From Epiperipatus broadwayi (lineage: Eukaryota; Onychophora; Udeonychophora; Euonychophora; Peripatidae), in NCBI GenBank assembly GCA_028023455.1, contig JAQFVV010012499.1, positions 556,001 to 620,000 of the forward strand: a stretch of 64,000 nt of DNA, in the 5' to 3' direction. The notes under the pieces are model-generated. The model did no database searches and was not told the origin of the DNA. It worked only from the letters and a program-made list of their open reading frames with translations. This document shows positions 38,659 to 51,785 of the stretch, in pieces. The first letter of the stretch is position 1; every line of letters begins with the position of its first letter. The position numbers and the translations under genes were made by a program.

Positions 38659-40099
38659 ATCAAGTTTAGTTTAGATAATATACTTACATTTGAATATTAC
38701 ACATAGTTTTGGTGATACTATATGTATTATATGTAAATAAAATAAAATTATATATAAAAAAAAAAAAATCTTCAGTTATTATTATTATTTAGTTATTTAA
38801 CATGATGTTTTTAATCTATTAAATATTAAGTATTTCCTATGGCTATTAGATAATTTTACATTGTAATCCATTTTCAGTTTCTTTTAAATCTTTTATATCT
38901 AACGGCTTTCTTTTTTTAAGCCTGGCTGATCAAAGTGTCTAAGATTTTTATATTGTTTTTAAACAAATCTCTTTTTTTTTCTAGAATATTTAAAAGAAGA
39001 AAAAAGTAGTTTACATAAGTCTTAGTATGGATGCCACTTTAAAAACCATTGAATGCTTTAGTTTGCAATTATCTTCATTAGTTAGAACATCAGTTAGAAA
39101 AAAATAAAATATATATGTTTAGTAGATTTTATTAAACGTGAGATAGAGATGGCAGTTGGTTAGCGGATAGTTCTAATAAAATATTTATTAAATAAAAATA
39201 TTTTTGTGCATAAATCATATTAAAGACATCGGTTAATAAACTTATAACATTAAGTAGTGAATCCTTTAATTTATTCAATATAGATACTATTAATTTGGTC
39301 ACTTCTAATTTATTAATCTGGACACTTCTAATTCAAAAATGTCTATTATTCACGCAAAATTACTGCATATTATGTATTTCAAAGCGTTATAGTACTATTT
39401 TAAAGTGTTAATGCGATAAATTTATACAAAAAACTTTAATATATAGATAAGAAAAGTAAAATATTTCGCCAGAATTCGGGTTTATAATGAGTAGAGAAAA
39501 TATATATTGTTGAAATAAAAAAAATCACAAGTTCAAAAACGTCCTAGAACGATGCATTTTGAATTTATACTAATCCACCAGTACATAATTTCAAAAAAAA
39601 ACTAATAAATAAGCATAATCTAAATAGAAAAAAATAATTTACTGGAATATATATATATATGAATTCAAAGTATTATTTCCTGGAATTTTCCGTGCAAAAA
39701 AAATATAATAGCTATATAGCTGATATTTCAGTGCAATAATAAATACTTTTCTCAGAACATTTTCTTTCTCAAATCATAAGAATGTGTGTGGTGAGATTTA
39801 AAATCATTATTTTTTTTTTTGTTATTTCCTCTTCATATTCAAATTCTAACGGTTGAAAAGTTTTATTGTTAATTTTCTTCAATTCAAACTTTTCGCTTAT
39901 GCTCTTGGACCTTATAAATTGGAGGGTGTATCAAAAGAAAATGTATATTCATACAATCAGAGATATGCAATGGAAGTTATAAAATATTTAATTTAAAATT
40001 AAGGTAATTAATTTTTTCTCCTCTTTTCTTACCAACTTTTTAAGGCATCTATCTTAAGAATTGGACTGGCAAATCATTACAATTCCTCCCTCCCCCCTT
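38659..40099. other. AT-rich non-coding stretch
   Basis: No gene supported. A-runs at 38,758-38,768 and T-run at 39,811-39,821; nothing else noted. Confidence 0.5.
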
Positions 40100-40125
40100 A
40101 TAATAATAATAACAACAACAACAAC

Positions 40126-40186
<61 letters not shown>

Positions 40187-40187
40187 T
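40100..40187. repeat. (TAA)n / (CAA)n microsatellite
   Basis: AAT/TAA triplets with an AAC block at about 40,111-40,126, ending before ATCATTATTATTAAC. Preceded by a C-rich patch (CCTCCCTCCCCCC). Confidence 0.85.
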
Positions 40188-40743
40188 CATTATTATTAAC
40201 AGCTGAATGAATTTTAACAACAAAATATAACTTTATCAAAAAAGGTTATTAGTTTACACAAGAAAAAAAAATTTCTTTGAAATAAATAAGTTAATTAAAT
40301 TATGTATAAACGTTTGTTAGTAACAACATAATCAAATTAAATCATATGTTATCTTTATTTCCCTTTGAAGTGGCATACCGATATTTATTTGTGTAGATAA
40401 AGATTCAATAAATACTAATTACATCTGATACATCGTTCTCAAACTTCAGGCATTATATTTCTTTCCAATCCTTCCATAATATCAATCATATATGCATTTT
40501 CTCCTAGGATCCTTCATATAAATTAAAAAACTTTTTAAATTGATGTTCCTGCAAGTGAATAATGTGAGGGATGAGAATCAACACTGAATAACCTACCTGA
40601 CATTCTTGCAAGTTATGCTTGCTACTCATCTTTATTAAAATTTCTCTAGTCTCTTTTAAATTGGCATCATGCTTAATTTCCTTCAGAATTTAGATAAAAT
40701 ATTTATTTTATATAGTGATATGTTTATAAATTGTAATATTAAT
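40188..40743. other. AT-rich non-coding stretch
   Basis: No gene or repeat supported. Confidence 0.5.
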
Positions 40744-41143
40744 AATCAGCCATAAAGCTAATGCACATGCGCTTTGTGGATTTTTAACAACAAATAAAAA
40801 CTCTCATTTCCAAATACAAGATAAAATCTTTGTGAAAAGATAGAATGAATTCATCTATCTTGTTGACCCAAACATTTATGTATGAGAAAATCTTAACCAT
40901 TTGGAAATGAGAGTGTGAAGATGTTAAGTGATCACTTTAAATTACTTTTACTATGCTTGAATGAATGATGCTTGCAAAATTTTCTAGAATTTATGATATG
41001 TCATAATCAGCCATAAAGCTAATGCGCATGCACTTTATGGATTTTTAACTATAAATGAATACTCTCACTTCCAAACACAAGATAAAGTCTTTGGGAAAAG
41101 ATAGAATGAATCCATCTATCTTTTTGACCCAAACATTTAGGTA
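40744..41143. repeat. Duplicated 139-bp repeat unit with internal palindromes
   Basis: Two direct copies, 40,744-40,882 and 41,005-41,143, start AATCAGCCATAAAGCTAATG and end GACCCAAACATTTA-GTA, with about 90% identity by eye. Each has an inner imperfect palindrome (AGATAGAATGAATTCATCTATCT). The first copy also has an outer inverted pair (ACTCTCATTTCCAAAT near 40,800 and ATTTGGAAATGAGAGT near 40,900-40,915). Non-coding; either a tandem duplication or two copies of a small mobile repeat. Confidence 0.7.
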
Positions 41144-42297
41144 AATGAATTTTTATTAGTATAAATTCTTCATGACTGAAATGTAAGAATATAGGAGTGA
41201 AATTAGTAGATTCAGTTTGAGTCAGATTTATATATGATAACTATTTTAGCTGAATCACACAAGTTTGATAGTTTTTTTTAATATACTCAGAATAGCCTAT
41301 TAATTCTCTCATGTCTCTTTCACATGGGTTAGATTGGAGATTATGAATAGAGGTAAGTATATGTTTAATCAACCCATTTATTTAAGTGCCGACAAACATC
41401 TGAGAAATCTAGAAATTAGATTTGCATTTTCACCATCTACTAAGAAATTTTGTTAGCATTTTTTTACAGTTTTAAAATTAATGTATAGTTGTTGTTTTTT
41501 TTTTCAATATTTTAATTTAAAAAAATTCAAGTCATCAGTATAAATGAACAAGCAGGAACTTCAAAATTTCTGAAACCACACATTGATGTCTAATCATTGT
41601 ATATTTGGAAATCTCAACTTTGTGATATTACTTCAAGAAAATATTATGATGGTCTAAAAACTTGATTTTTTGGAAAGTTTATGCTTTTGTATCATAATGG
41701 TGTAATAATTATTAGAAATCAAAATATATATTATTACATATTTATTTTTTGTAGAAATGTTTTATTTTTAAATATAAAAGAATATATTCTTCTGTGTAAT
41801 GTTGCTATAGATATTAAGGCCATAGGAAATACAAATGTCTAGAAATAATGTCATTCAACAGACTGTTCTAATATTTAGCATTATCATAAAAATTACAAAA
41901 AAAATTAAACTTTTAAAGCATAAATTGATAGATTTACTAGATATTAAAAGTAATTCATTTTTGATTTTTAAAACAAATATCAAACAAAAGATTTTGTTCA
42001 TTTTGCAAACTGAATCAGCTTCACCTGGAACTTGATGATGTGGCAGCACATTGTTTTGATTAAAGTCTAATTTTTAAAATAATTCCAAAAATGAAATGTG
42101 ATTTTTTAAAATTTATTTAATTTCTAAACAAAAATATCAAATGAGGTCAAATTTATTATATTCTGATAAATAATAATGGTGTGATATGAAATTGAATGTT
42201 CAAAGTTTAAATCTAATGAGAACAAAGAAATATGTCAGAGTACAGGAGGGTTAATATTCTGAGTTTCTAGCAAGTCCACTCATTCTATAGACATGAA
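41144..42297. other. AT-rich non-coding stretch
   Basis: Contains overlapping short ORFs at 41,835-42,049 without recognisable domains. Possibly the decayed end of the adjacent gypsy element, but no motif was found. Confidence 0.4.
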
Positions 42298-42720
42298 TTA
42301 AGTGGTTTGATCTGTAAAAATGGATTCTAGTTTTACAATTAATAGAAATTGGAAATTTAACATAAACTTGGTAACATTTTGTTGTATAGGGTATGCAGAT
42401 ACATATTTAGAAAATTCATTGTTAATCAGTAGAATAAATTCGAATTGACAATAAGATGGTAAAAGCCCATAACTTTTGATCACCAACATTTCATTTAGTT
42501 TACTTAGTAAGGTAGGCTGTAATTCACCAGCATAGGACTTATTAGAAAATTTAGTCTTTAAACATATTTTACATGATTTTTAGCACTTCACTATGGATGC
42601 CTACATTCTAGGGCAGTAGAACAGTTTGTGCATTACATATTCCACTTTCTTAGATTGGTAATGCCTAGATAAACAATGCAAGTAGTAATTCAACTTATCT
42701 CTCCAAACTATTAGGAATAA
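42298..42720 (-). pseudogene. Gypsy integrase fragment
   Basis: On the minus strand HYQSKKVEYVMHKLFYCPRM, a stop and then KSCKICLKTKF (about 42,570-42,690) resemble the HHCC zinc region ('H.g..kT...fyWP.M', 'C..C'). 42,298-42,489 encodes FILLINNEFSKYVSAYPI and SIFTDQTT, parallel to the catalytic core ('yiLvviD.FSKyv.aypi' and 'sDqGt.F'). The first catalytic Asp is Asn here, so it is inactive. Confidence 0.65.
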
Positions 42721-42969
42721 TAACACTCTATGATTTATCATCATTTTCATTTATATAAAAGTAAATTACTGAATAACTTATTATGAAGCAATTTATTATG
42801 ATCTGTTCAATGACCAATTTTTACAGACTATTTTTTTTTTATTAATCGATTAATGATAACACTCAATTTTGAATATTGAACTTGTAAATTATTTAAAGTT
42901 TTCAATTCACTTCCTCTAAGTCCTCAACCATCAATTAAATTACAGTAATGAATAGATTTTTAAGAGCAG

Positions 42970-43315
42970 AACATTGATATTCTAATATAACTGGGTTCCT
43001 GCTCAGCACATCAGCAACTGCCTTATTTTTACTTTAACAATATTGACCACTATACTCAAATTGCTGAAGAAACAAACTCCACTGGATTAAACATTTATTG
43101 TTTAAATAACTATGGTTTAAGCACTCAAGACTTTTATGGTCAGTTATCACAATGATCTGAAATCCCAACGATAATTGTTTCAACTTAGTGAATACCCATA
43201 TAACCACAAAAACCTCTTTTTCCATAGAAAAATAATGCAATTCACTTTCTTTGAGTTGTCTACTTAAGAAATATAAAATATATGGCTTTTTCTCATTGTC
43301 CAACTGAAATAGCAT
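42970..43315 (-). pseudogene. Gypsy RNase H fragment
   Basis: A 93-residue frame with PYILYFLSRQLKESELHYF (family 'pi.Y.Sr.L...E.nY') and MEKEVFVVIWVF, then IIVITDHKSLECL (family 'v.TDHkaL.yL', catalytic Asp), ending LQQFEYSGQYC*. Past a stop, KNKAVADVLSRNPVI near 42,980-43,015 is the typical 'N.vADaLSR' end. Strong family match despite decay. Confidence 0.75.
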
Positions 43316-43439
43316 AACACCTGCACAAAAGAATTGTCTACTGACATCAGGAAAACTCAGTTTGACTTCATTTAAAATTTTTGGTTTGATAAAAAATTCA
43401 TCTGTGTGTTCTTATAACCATTTCCACCTTTTTCTTTTT

Positions 43440-43944
43440 TTAGTAGATGGAATAACTGGACTGTGTCTCAAGCAAAATTCTTATAAAATAGTGGTAGAAA
43501 TTATAAATGCTGAAGAAAGAACAAAGCTGTTTTTTATTCACAGGCAATGGAAAATCCTGAATGACAGTAATCGTATCCAGATGGGGTCCCACACTTTTCA
43601 CTTCTACAATAGGCTCTGAAGACAATTTCTTCTAGATCAGTGATACTCTTTTTTAAATTAATTTTAACATGCTTTTGTTCATATTTACCAAAAAAGCTTG
43701 CAAAGCTGAAAATGTTCTGTTAAAACATCCAAGACAAAGCAATATCATCAGTATAGATGACAATATTATTTTTAATATCCTCTGATAAAATTGTATCTAA
43801 TAAATGGATTAGACCTACCTTACTGTTAATTAAACCAAATGACATGCACTGAAATATGTAAAATTGCCCTCCATACTTGAAGCTAGTGTACCTCTGATCA
43901 TTTGGGTACATATAGATTTGGCAGTACCTGGCAGTTAAATACAT
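43440..43944 (-). pseudogene. Gypsy reverse transcriptase fragment
   Basis: 43,720-43,944 encodes YLTARYCQIYMYPNDQRYT (family 'GYxQIxM..D...TAF'), FQCMSFGLINS (family 'F..MPFGLxNA') and IVIYTDDIAL (catalytic DD of 'Y(I/V)DD'). Downstream, 43,440-43,625 encodes DTITVIQDFPLPVNKKQL and CSFFSIYNFYHYFI, matching the post-RT connection ('I..FP.P.n.K.LrsFLGl.NYYRrFI'). The two parts are in different frames. Inactive. Confidence 0.75.
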
Positions 43945-43950
43945 CGTAAT

Positions 43951-46900
43951 ATTATTTACTAAATAATAATGAAAATAATAATTTTAAGTTTTAAATACTA
44001 TAAAATGATTTATCCTATATTCCTTATATCTTTTGCTATTATCTAAAAAAAAATTATCAAGCAAGAATATATGCACAGTAAAAATGCAAAGAAAATAGAC
44101 AAACAAACAAGTCTGCCCTTATGGATTTCTATCTATTCCTGAGAATGAAATCATTTCTTTATAACTAAAATCTACTACCTACATATTATTGAAAGCATAA
44201 CTCCTCCATAAAATTGATATGAGATTATATAAATCACTTATCAGGTCACTATGACAATATCGAGCCCAACACATATAGGCACCCAAATTGTAACAGTAAG
44301 TACATGGAGACTCCATTTGACAATACCCCATGAAGTAGTAGATTAGTTTAAAATAAATGAATAATAATGTATTACTATATAACTGAACTTAAATATAAAA
44401 TATTATTTATTATTGAGACTTACTGCCAGATAAATGTAATTCAGATTATAAAATGTATCTTTGATTCTTGATTACATTTATCTGATAGTAAGTATCATTA
44501 TATATATATATATATATTCTAACCTCCCCCTGTGCATTCTCACCCCAAAATATATTGTTTATTACAGTTAACAAATAAATAAATGAAATATTCAGCATTA
44601 ATTAAAATGATTACTAGCTCTAATTTTAAAATACAAATACGGTTCAAATTTTAAAATGAATTAAACAAATATTTACTATTTTCATGAGACATGGAGTGAC
44701 AATACAGGGAACGAGATAGACTACATTGAGCCATTATCCACAGGATACTACCTCAATAAGCATAAGAACACTATTTCCCCTTTTTACTATACCAAATAAC
44801 TAACTCATAGTATTCTTACGACTTTCTGAGCTCTATTCACTACGATTAAAATAATAATCATATCTTAATCTTCTTTCTAACAAGAATCTAGCTCCATTAA
44901 ATAAAATGAAGTAAAATAAATAAAATCTCAGGTTCATAAATTGTATTCTAACTGATTTAAAATTTCGGTAGTAAAATATGAAAAGGGAATTTTATGTCAT
45001 AATCTACTACACAGCAACTAACAATAATAAAAATAATAATAACAATAATAATATAATATAATCTTATTTCTTCCTAAAATGAAATAAATAAATACGTACG
45101 TAGTAGTATTTTAATAATCTGACAACAGAATATGTGTGGCAACATTAGCATATAATTTAATGTAATATTGTGGCAACCGACTTATGACCAATAAATAATA
45201 TAAAATTATAATCTTTTAATTTTAACATACCAATAAATTCTCAAAATTATTATAACACTTTTATGTTTACCTTTTGTGCAAAACCTATATGTCTGTTTCA
45301 ATTATAAATGTATCGTGATTTCATGCATCCATGTGGAGAAATAACAACTCGGACACAAAAATCTTAAAACAAATTTAAAACAAAGTTTATTAACAACGTA
45401 AATAAATTAACAATATTTTTACACTATATACATTGGATATCCCTTACTTTCATATCTCAACTTAGTTTATTAGTTTATAAAATGAAATCAAAATATTATT
45501 TACTTTTCCTAGTTAAATCTTATTTTTTTAACACTTAAGAAAATACAGTATTATTACACTTGATTTATTATTATGGTTAGCTTATTACAAAATGCATTTC
45601 TTATATGATTATCACAAACACTTTTCATCCTTAATATTATTAAAATTACATTTTTTACAAAAATTTACATTCGTAGTAAAATTCTACAAAATAACAAATT
45701 TTAGTTTTATATTGGTTGTATGGAATCTTACAAAGTCAAAACATTGTTCTACATTCGGTATTAGGTTTTTATTGTTCATTATCCGATGTTTATTAATCCT
45801 AATATTCTCATTTAAGCCTTACTTCGGATGATATAATTACAACTATTAATATACCATGCACAAGTATATGTTTATTATACCTTATTGAACTATTTTCTTA
45901 ATAAATATGCAATACTTATTTTCTAAATATTATTAAAAAAAAATTCATTCAAATTTTATTATCACTTTTAAAATACTTGGTTTAGATTTCTTTTCAAAAT
46001 CTTATATTCATTTCTGAATTAATTTTACAATGTATTATATGATTCTTTCTCTCTCTATGATATTTTGGACTTTCAATTTTAAAGTTACACAATTCTATAC
46101 ATTCCAGCAAATAAACTATTCTTACATAAATGATAACATATCTTCAGTTCTATTTTATTCATTATTTCTTTGAAAATATCTTTCTGACCGATGCAGATTC
46201 ACGAAATAAGGATAGTGAAGATAGATGCATAGGATCAAAATACAACTAGAATATTACTCGTCATATACCTTGACAATCATGGCACAGTGAATTAAAAGAC
46301 ACTATAGAGGAGTGACCTTTACCTGTCTACCAACCTCTATTATAGGAGCGATGTTAAAGCTATTTCTTCCGCTTTATTCTAACATCAAAAGTTTAAAGAT
46401 ATGCAAAAACACTGTCCAAACTATATGTGTTCAGTTATAGGGCCTAGTTAACTATACTGAAATCACACAAAACTAAATATGATCCAAATCCTTTATTTTT
46501 TCTATTTCTAAAAAAAAAAACATCATCTTGCTTTCCTCTCCACTAGTACTTCCAAGTCACTATCCGATCTTATTTCTCAAGATTTTTTCTATACTGTACA
46601 TCGACAAATACATATCTGCATTACTAACAATAATAAAATTCATTTATTTTAAAACTATTCCACTGTTCTATAAGACAGCTTGCTTACTACTTTCCTCCGT
46701 ATATTTAGTCATACAAACTACTTAAATATCTGAATACTTTATCACATGAAAGTTCAAAAGAATCACACAATTGTTATGTTAAATTATATGATTAATATAC
46801 TTTAAAAAATTGTCGTATGCATAATCCGAATTACTCCTATCTCATAATATGTTAAAAATGTTGTATAAATGTGTACATATAATTTAAACTTTCACACTTC

Positions 46901-49900
46901 ATTCTTAGGTCAGTAGATGATCTAAAAAAAAAATATGCTCTCTTCGATCGCGTTCCGTAGGCTTTACCATCCCTTTGATCCTTGTAGATATAAGATTCAC
47001 ATCCATACACTTTATTTTAAACACTATTTCTATAATTTTATCAAGTTATTACATTTAAATTTTAATATTAATAAATTTATGTTTTATGTTTTCCCTAATC
47101 TCACATAACATTTTATATTCTAAATAAATTAGTAAAAAATATTTAAACTATATTTACTGTACTTCTTTATCAAATTTCCTTGAAAACCATTCATATTAAA
47201 GGTAAAAAAAAATGTTTATTATTTCTTCTTTAGTCACTTAATGTTCTTCTCCCTGCTTGTTCAATTTTAAGGTAAAACAATTATTGCTCTGTTTAATAAA
47301 TATTCATAGATGACAATCCTTGGTTTTTTATAATATTTAATACAATTATTAATTATGATATCAATTAATCCCGCAAAGAAAACGTCTACATGTTCTCTTC
47401 TAATATTTTCTGCTAATATTTTCCCGCGCGACTTTTATGATGCATCTTCTCAGTACTTTGATTTAAATATTCAATAAATTTTTCTGTCTCCATGGATCCA
47501 TTTTCATTAAGTAATTTAGATTTATATTTTCCAAATCTTTATCTTCATTAAGCATTTCTTTAATGAACACTTTATAATATTTTTAATTCTTCTTAGAGAA
47601 AGTTTTTCGGTTCCTTTTTCATAAAAAACACAATAGTTCTTTCATATTATTATTCTATAACTTTTTTCCTTCTTTTAAAATTCTGGTACTATATACTTTG
47701 TAATGTTTCCTTTAAAAAGATAAACATAGTACTTCCATTTTTACTGCAAGGTTTTGGCTAAACTTGAATAAAATTCCTGGTAAGAAAACATTTAAATTAG
47801 CCCTCCATTTAAAGGCAGTTCAAAATATTGTATGTTAAAACAAAACTTTTAAAATAAATACAAAATTTTTTTAAAAATTATAACACTTTTCTAGCTTACG
47901 ATCTTATACAGCTAAAAAATATGTTACTACTTCCTTTACTTACACATTACTTTCTCCCGCTCCGTCTAATTCTTTATATTTCGTCTGCTAAATTACCTCC
48001 ATTAATTGGTTAATGACTTTTTTAGCGCGAACAAATTCACACATTTTTAGTTTTATAACAGACTAAATTTTTCAAATAAGACATTTATGATGTAATGATT
48101 TAAAATATTACTTAAAATAGTATTTTTAACTCAATTATAATTTTATCAAAATCATTAAACTTTAAAACAATTATTAAAATAATATTTAATATCTATTTTA
48201 ATATTAGTATTTAATTTATCTTTTTTTTATTTAAATAAAATATTTAATTTTTTTATTAACTGTATTCAACTTTTAAACACTACTTAAATATTACATCATT
48301 TAAACATTTAAAATAACTATTTAATATTTCAACATTCATTTCAATGATAGATAGCAATTACATTTAGTTCCATAATTCACAAACTTTATTATTATATTCT
48401 AACAAGCGTGTGTGTGAAGGTATATAATATACAGTCACATGATTACTAACTTTATCAGATGATTTGATTTTTAATTTACGTCTCGGTCTAAATTACCAAA
48501 ACTGATATATTTTATAAAAATTTGGAAAATAATTTAAATATGTAGAACTAAATATAATTCTCACCATCCTAAAGTTTATTTTAAAATATATTAGATTAAA
48601 TTTGAATATAATATTATAATTATAATATTACATATAACTTTTATTTAATTTATTAGTTTTAAAACATTACAATTGAATTGTTTAATATACTTTTAACTAT
48701 TTATAGCTGTATTATTTTATATGGCCAGCTTTTACAATCATAAGCCAGGATATAATTAAGCTTTATTTAACTGTTTTCTTTTAAAATAATCCATTACACT
48801 TTTATATACCAGGTATTTTCAGCCTTAAATTGTACTATAAGATCTAATCGATCATACAATTATCAATATATTACACAAACATATTTTAAAATTTAAAATT
48901 TTTTAGCAATTGATCATTCTACCTTATTATGACCTATAGATAAGGGCACAATATATATATATAATATTTAAGTTCAATTATACAATAATTCCTTATTATA
49001 CATTTATTTATTTTTTTAACTAATACTAATTCGTGGGACATTATCAAATGGATTAAATAGTTCACTCCAACAGCTCCTCATAGAGAAGCAGTGGAAGAGA
49101 ATGCATTACATATATGGCATTTCAATTTTCGTGTCGTAAAAGTTTAACTGCTTTTCTTTGTCTTTTCTCTTATATCAGTTGGATACTTATTTACTGATTA
49201 ATATTGGATAGATAGTCGACGACAACATTGTTCAATTGTCTAAAAATACCCTAAGCCTCATTTAGAACTTGGAAAAAGAATGAACATTTATCTGGCCTAG
49301 ATTTAAAACTTGGTCTGAACATAGCAGGGGAATGTAGTATATCTATATCACAAGATACTTTATATAACACAAATTTACATTATTTAATAAAACAACTATT
49401 ACCTTTGTATTTGACTATATTGATAAATATTTTAATCGAATAAATATTAAACAGTAAAGCAACTTTTCTATACAAATGAATGATTAAATCAAATAAATAT
49501 TGCGTGCTTAAGTTACGTCATATTTATCTGCTTTTTTCAATAGTACAATGAAAATATTATAGCATATGTTAAGAGACTGCAAGCATGGATAGTCATTGAT
49601 AATACTTTAAATATATATCAATTTGTGATAGTAGTCTAATGCATAGCTGTTTCAATTGGTTTCAAGCAACAATTTTAATATATCTATATTTTATAACGCA
49701 TTTAATTGTCAGAATAATTCAGGTCTAGCCAATATTTTATTTCGAGATTGGGAGGATGGGGGGGGGGGCACATGCATTATTATCAACTTTTAAGTGAAAC
49801 GAGATTAACAATGAATTTTCACAAATGATGTTAAAAATTTTGCTCTCATTAATCTTAGTAAACTTGTATTTTTATTTTTTTTTGCAAAGGGTGGGGGGAT

Positions 49901-50280
49901 GATGCGGAGAGAAAATATCCAATAATTCGCCCTAGTACCATTTCTCTTTTTTAATTTCTAAACTTAATTTTCTAACACTTTTAATGGGACTGCTAGGCAA
50001 ACAGCAGAACAATTTTTATCAAATTGCTTTCAATGATTTTATTTCAGCACTAACTTATAAAAGAATGCCATTTATGAAAGCTTCTATCTACAGTTTATTC
50101 TATCAGGGTATAATTGCACATTGTCACTAAAATGTCAACATTGTAAAGTGAATAATTAAAAATATTGACAATCTGTTAAATGATGACAAATGTTAACAAT
50201 AATGTTTTACCAATGGAAGCTCTAAATTTATATATATAAAATGATCAATATGTAACCACGTATTATTAATTATAAAAACA
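43951..50280. other. Long AT-rich stretch with scattered CpG-containing patches
   Basis: About 6.3 kb with no supported gene. Small hairpin 44,417-44,440 / 44,471-44,494 (24-nt arms), AT run at 44,499-44,518, somewhat GC-richer patch at 46,190-46,430, CpG-containing spots at 46,945-46,960 (CGATCGCGTTCCG), 47,423-47,430 (CCGCGCG), 47,960-47,975 and 48,026-48,031, and a G11 run at 49,758-49,768. The plus-strand ORFs (45,592-45,831; 46,528-46,725) are T-rich and unrecognised. An LTR-like end (AATAAA and AGTTGTT on the minus strand) near 45,340-45,390 may belong to the gypsy remnant. Confidence 0.4.
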
Positions 50281-51000
50281 TTCAAACTATATTGGAGCAT
50301 TTATCTCGTTCGAACGTATGTGGTCATGTGTATCGGTTGCATAAGGTGGAGTGGATAGCTTTTGGGAGATTGAAAGTCTGAATTCAAAACCCTTCTACTT
50401 ACATTAAGTTCAATAAACAATATACTTGTATTTAAATATTAATATATTTACGTAAATCCTGATAGTTACTAATAATAAATGGTACACTTATATTCCCATG
50501 ATTTATTGGAAACAGTGATTTAATGCGATATAATAATAACAGATAAATGTACCATGTGTAAAATATATTAGATATCTTGGCATCCAAATACATGAAAAAA
50601 TGTCGAGAAAATAACTTTTTTCAGAGTTATGATATTTTAATATTTGAATTTTCTTCTTAATATATATACATCTTTGTATGAATCTTTATCAGGTATAGAA
50701 AAAGTTTATAGACAGAATATATCAGCTCTTCTATTATTAAGATTAATATTATTGAAAAAGAAATTGTTTAATTTATTAGAAATATATATATAAGAAAATA
50801 GATATAAAAATAATTTTAATATTTAAATACATATAACATATATATTTTAAGCTAGATATAAATAGAGGGGATTTGAATCCAGACTTTCAAACTTCTTTTA
50901 GTCCTTCACTCTATCCCATACAACCAATACGCATTATCACAACCATATGAATAAACAAATGATCTCTAATATACGCATTTCATGCCTTATAAATCAATTT
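50281..51000. repeat. Fold-back family 2, widely spaced inverted pair
   Basis: A plus-oriented copy at about 50,310-50,412 (GTATGTGGTCATGTGTATCGGTTGCATAAGG type start, AAAGTCTGAATTCAAAACCC end) and a minus-oriented copy at about 50,865-51,000 (reverse complement reads GCGTATTGGTTGTATGGGATAGAGTG..AAAGTCTGGATTCAAATCCCC). About 450 bp of AT-rich sequence separates them. GGATTCAAATCCC closely matches a tRNA T-arm/B-box, so a tRNA-derived SINE origin is plausible. No complete tRNA could be folded by eye. Confidence 0.55.
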
Positions 51001-51276
51001 GAAATGTACCTTAGAACAACAAATTTGTACATAGTTACAAAGATTTATAATAAATAGCAAAGCAAATTAAAAAAAATAATGTTTTCTAAGTTATTAAGCA
51101 ATTTATCTATTAAATAAAAAAAAAAAAACAACAATATCCTATAAAAATAAAAAATCAAATTAAAATTATATTAAAAAAGGAAAAAAAAAACAGTAAAATA
51201 AATATACCAATAATATACATATAATTTAATGTAATCAACAATTAACAAATTACTTAAATAATAATAGTAGTAGTAG
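51001..51276. other. AT-rich flank of the TTC array
   Basis: A-runs near 51,116-51,129 and 51,181-51,190; a short TAG-triplet run (51,264-51,276) leads into the TTC array. No gene. Confidence 0.55.
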
Positions 51277-51785
51277 TTCTTCTTCTTCTTCTTCTTCTTC
51301 TTCTTCTTCTTCTTCTTCTTCTTCTTCTTCTTCTTCTTCTTCTTCTTCTTCTTCTTCTTCTTCTTCTTCTTCTTCTTCTTCTTCTTCTTCTTCTTCTTCT
51401 TCTTCTTCTTCTTCTTCTTCTTCTTCTTCTTCTTCTTCTTCTTCTTCTTCTTCTTCTTCTTCTTCTTCTTCTTCTTCTTCTTCTTCTTCTTCTTCTTCTT
51501 CTTCTTCTTCTTCTTCTTCTTCTTCTTCTTCTTCTTCTTCTTCTTCTTCTTCTTCTTCTTCTTCTTCTTCTTCTTCTTCTTCTTCTTCTTCTTCTTCTTC
51601 TTCTTCTTCTTCTTCTTCTTCTTCTTCTTCTTCTTCTTCTTCTTCTTCTTCTTCTTCTTCTTCTTCTTCTTCTTCTTCTTCTTCTTCTTCTTCTTCTTCT
51701 TCTTCTTCTTCTTCTTCTTCTTCTTCTTCTTCTTCTTCTTCTTCTTCTTCTTCTTCTTCTTCTTCTTCTTCTTCTTCTTCTTCTT
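51277..51785. repeat. (TTC/GAA)n array, about 170 units
   Basis: 509 bp of uninterrupted TTC, hence a pure polypyrimidine/polypurine tract of GAA on the other strand. Such tracts are known to form triplex (H-DNA) structures and to be unstable. No ORF over it is meaningful. Confidence 0.95.

Larger units (their letters stand above)
42298..43950 (-). mobile_element. Ty3/gypsy-type LTR retrotransposon pol remnant
   Basis: Minus-strand fragments in Ty3/gypsy order: RT, RT connection, RNase H, integrase zinc region and integrase core. All are broken by stops and indels, and the element begins mid-RT near 43,950, so the gag/protease region is missing. No LTR pair could be delimited. The RT-RNase H-integrase order distinguishes it from Ty1/copia. 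Confidence 0.8.

Noticed and set aside
50865-50930. Possible tRNA gene near the TTCAAATCC motif
   Set aside because: Only the T-arm-like part is convincing; acceptor and D arms could not be paired by eye. Kept as a tRNA-like repeat module.
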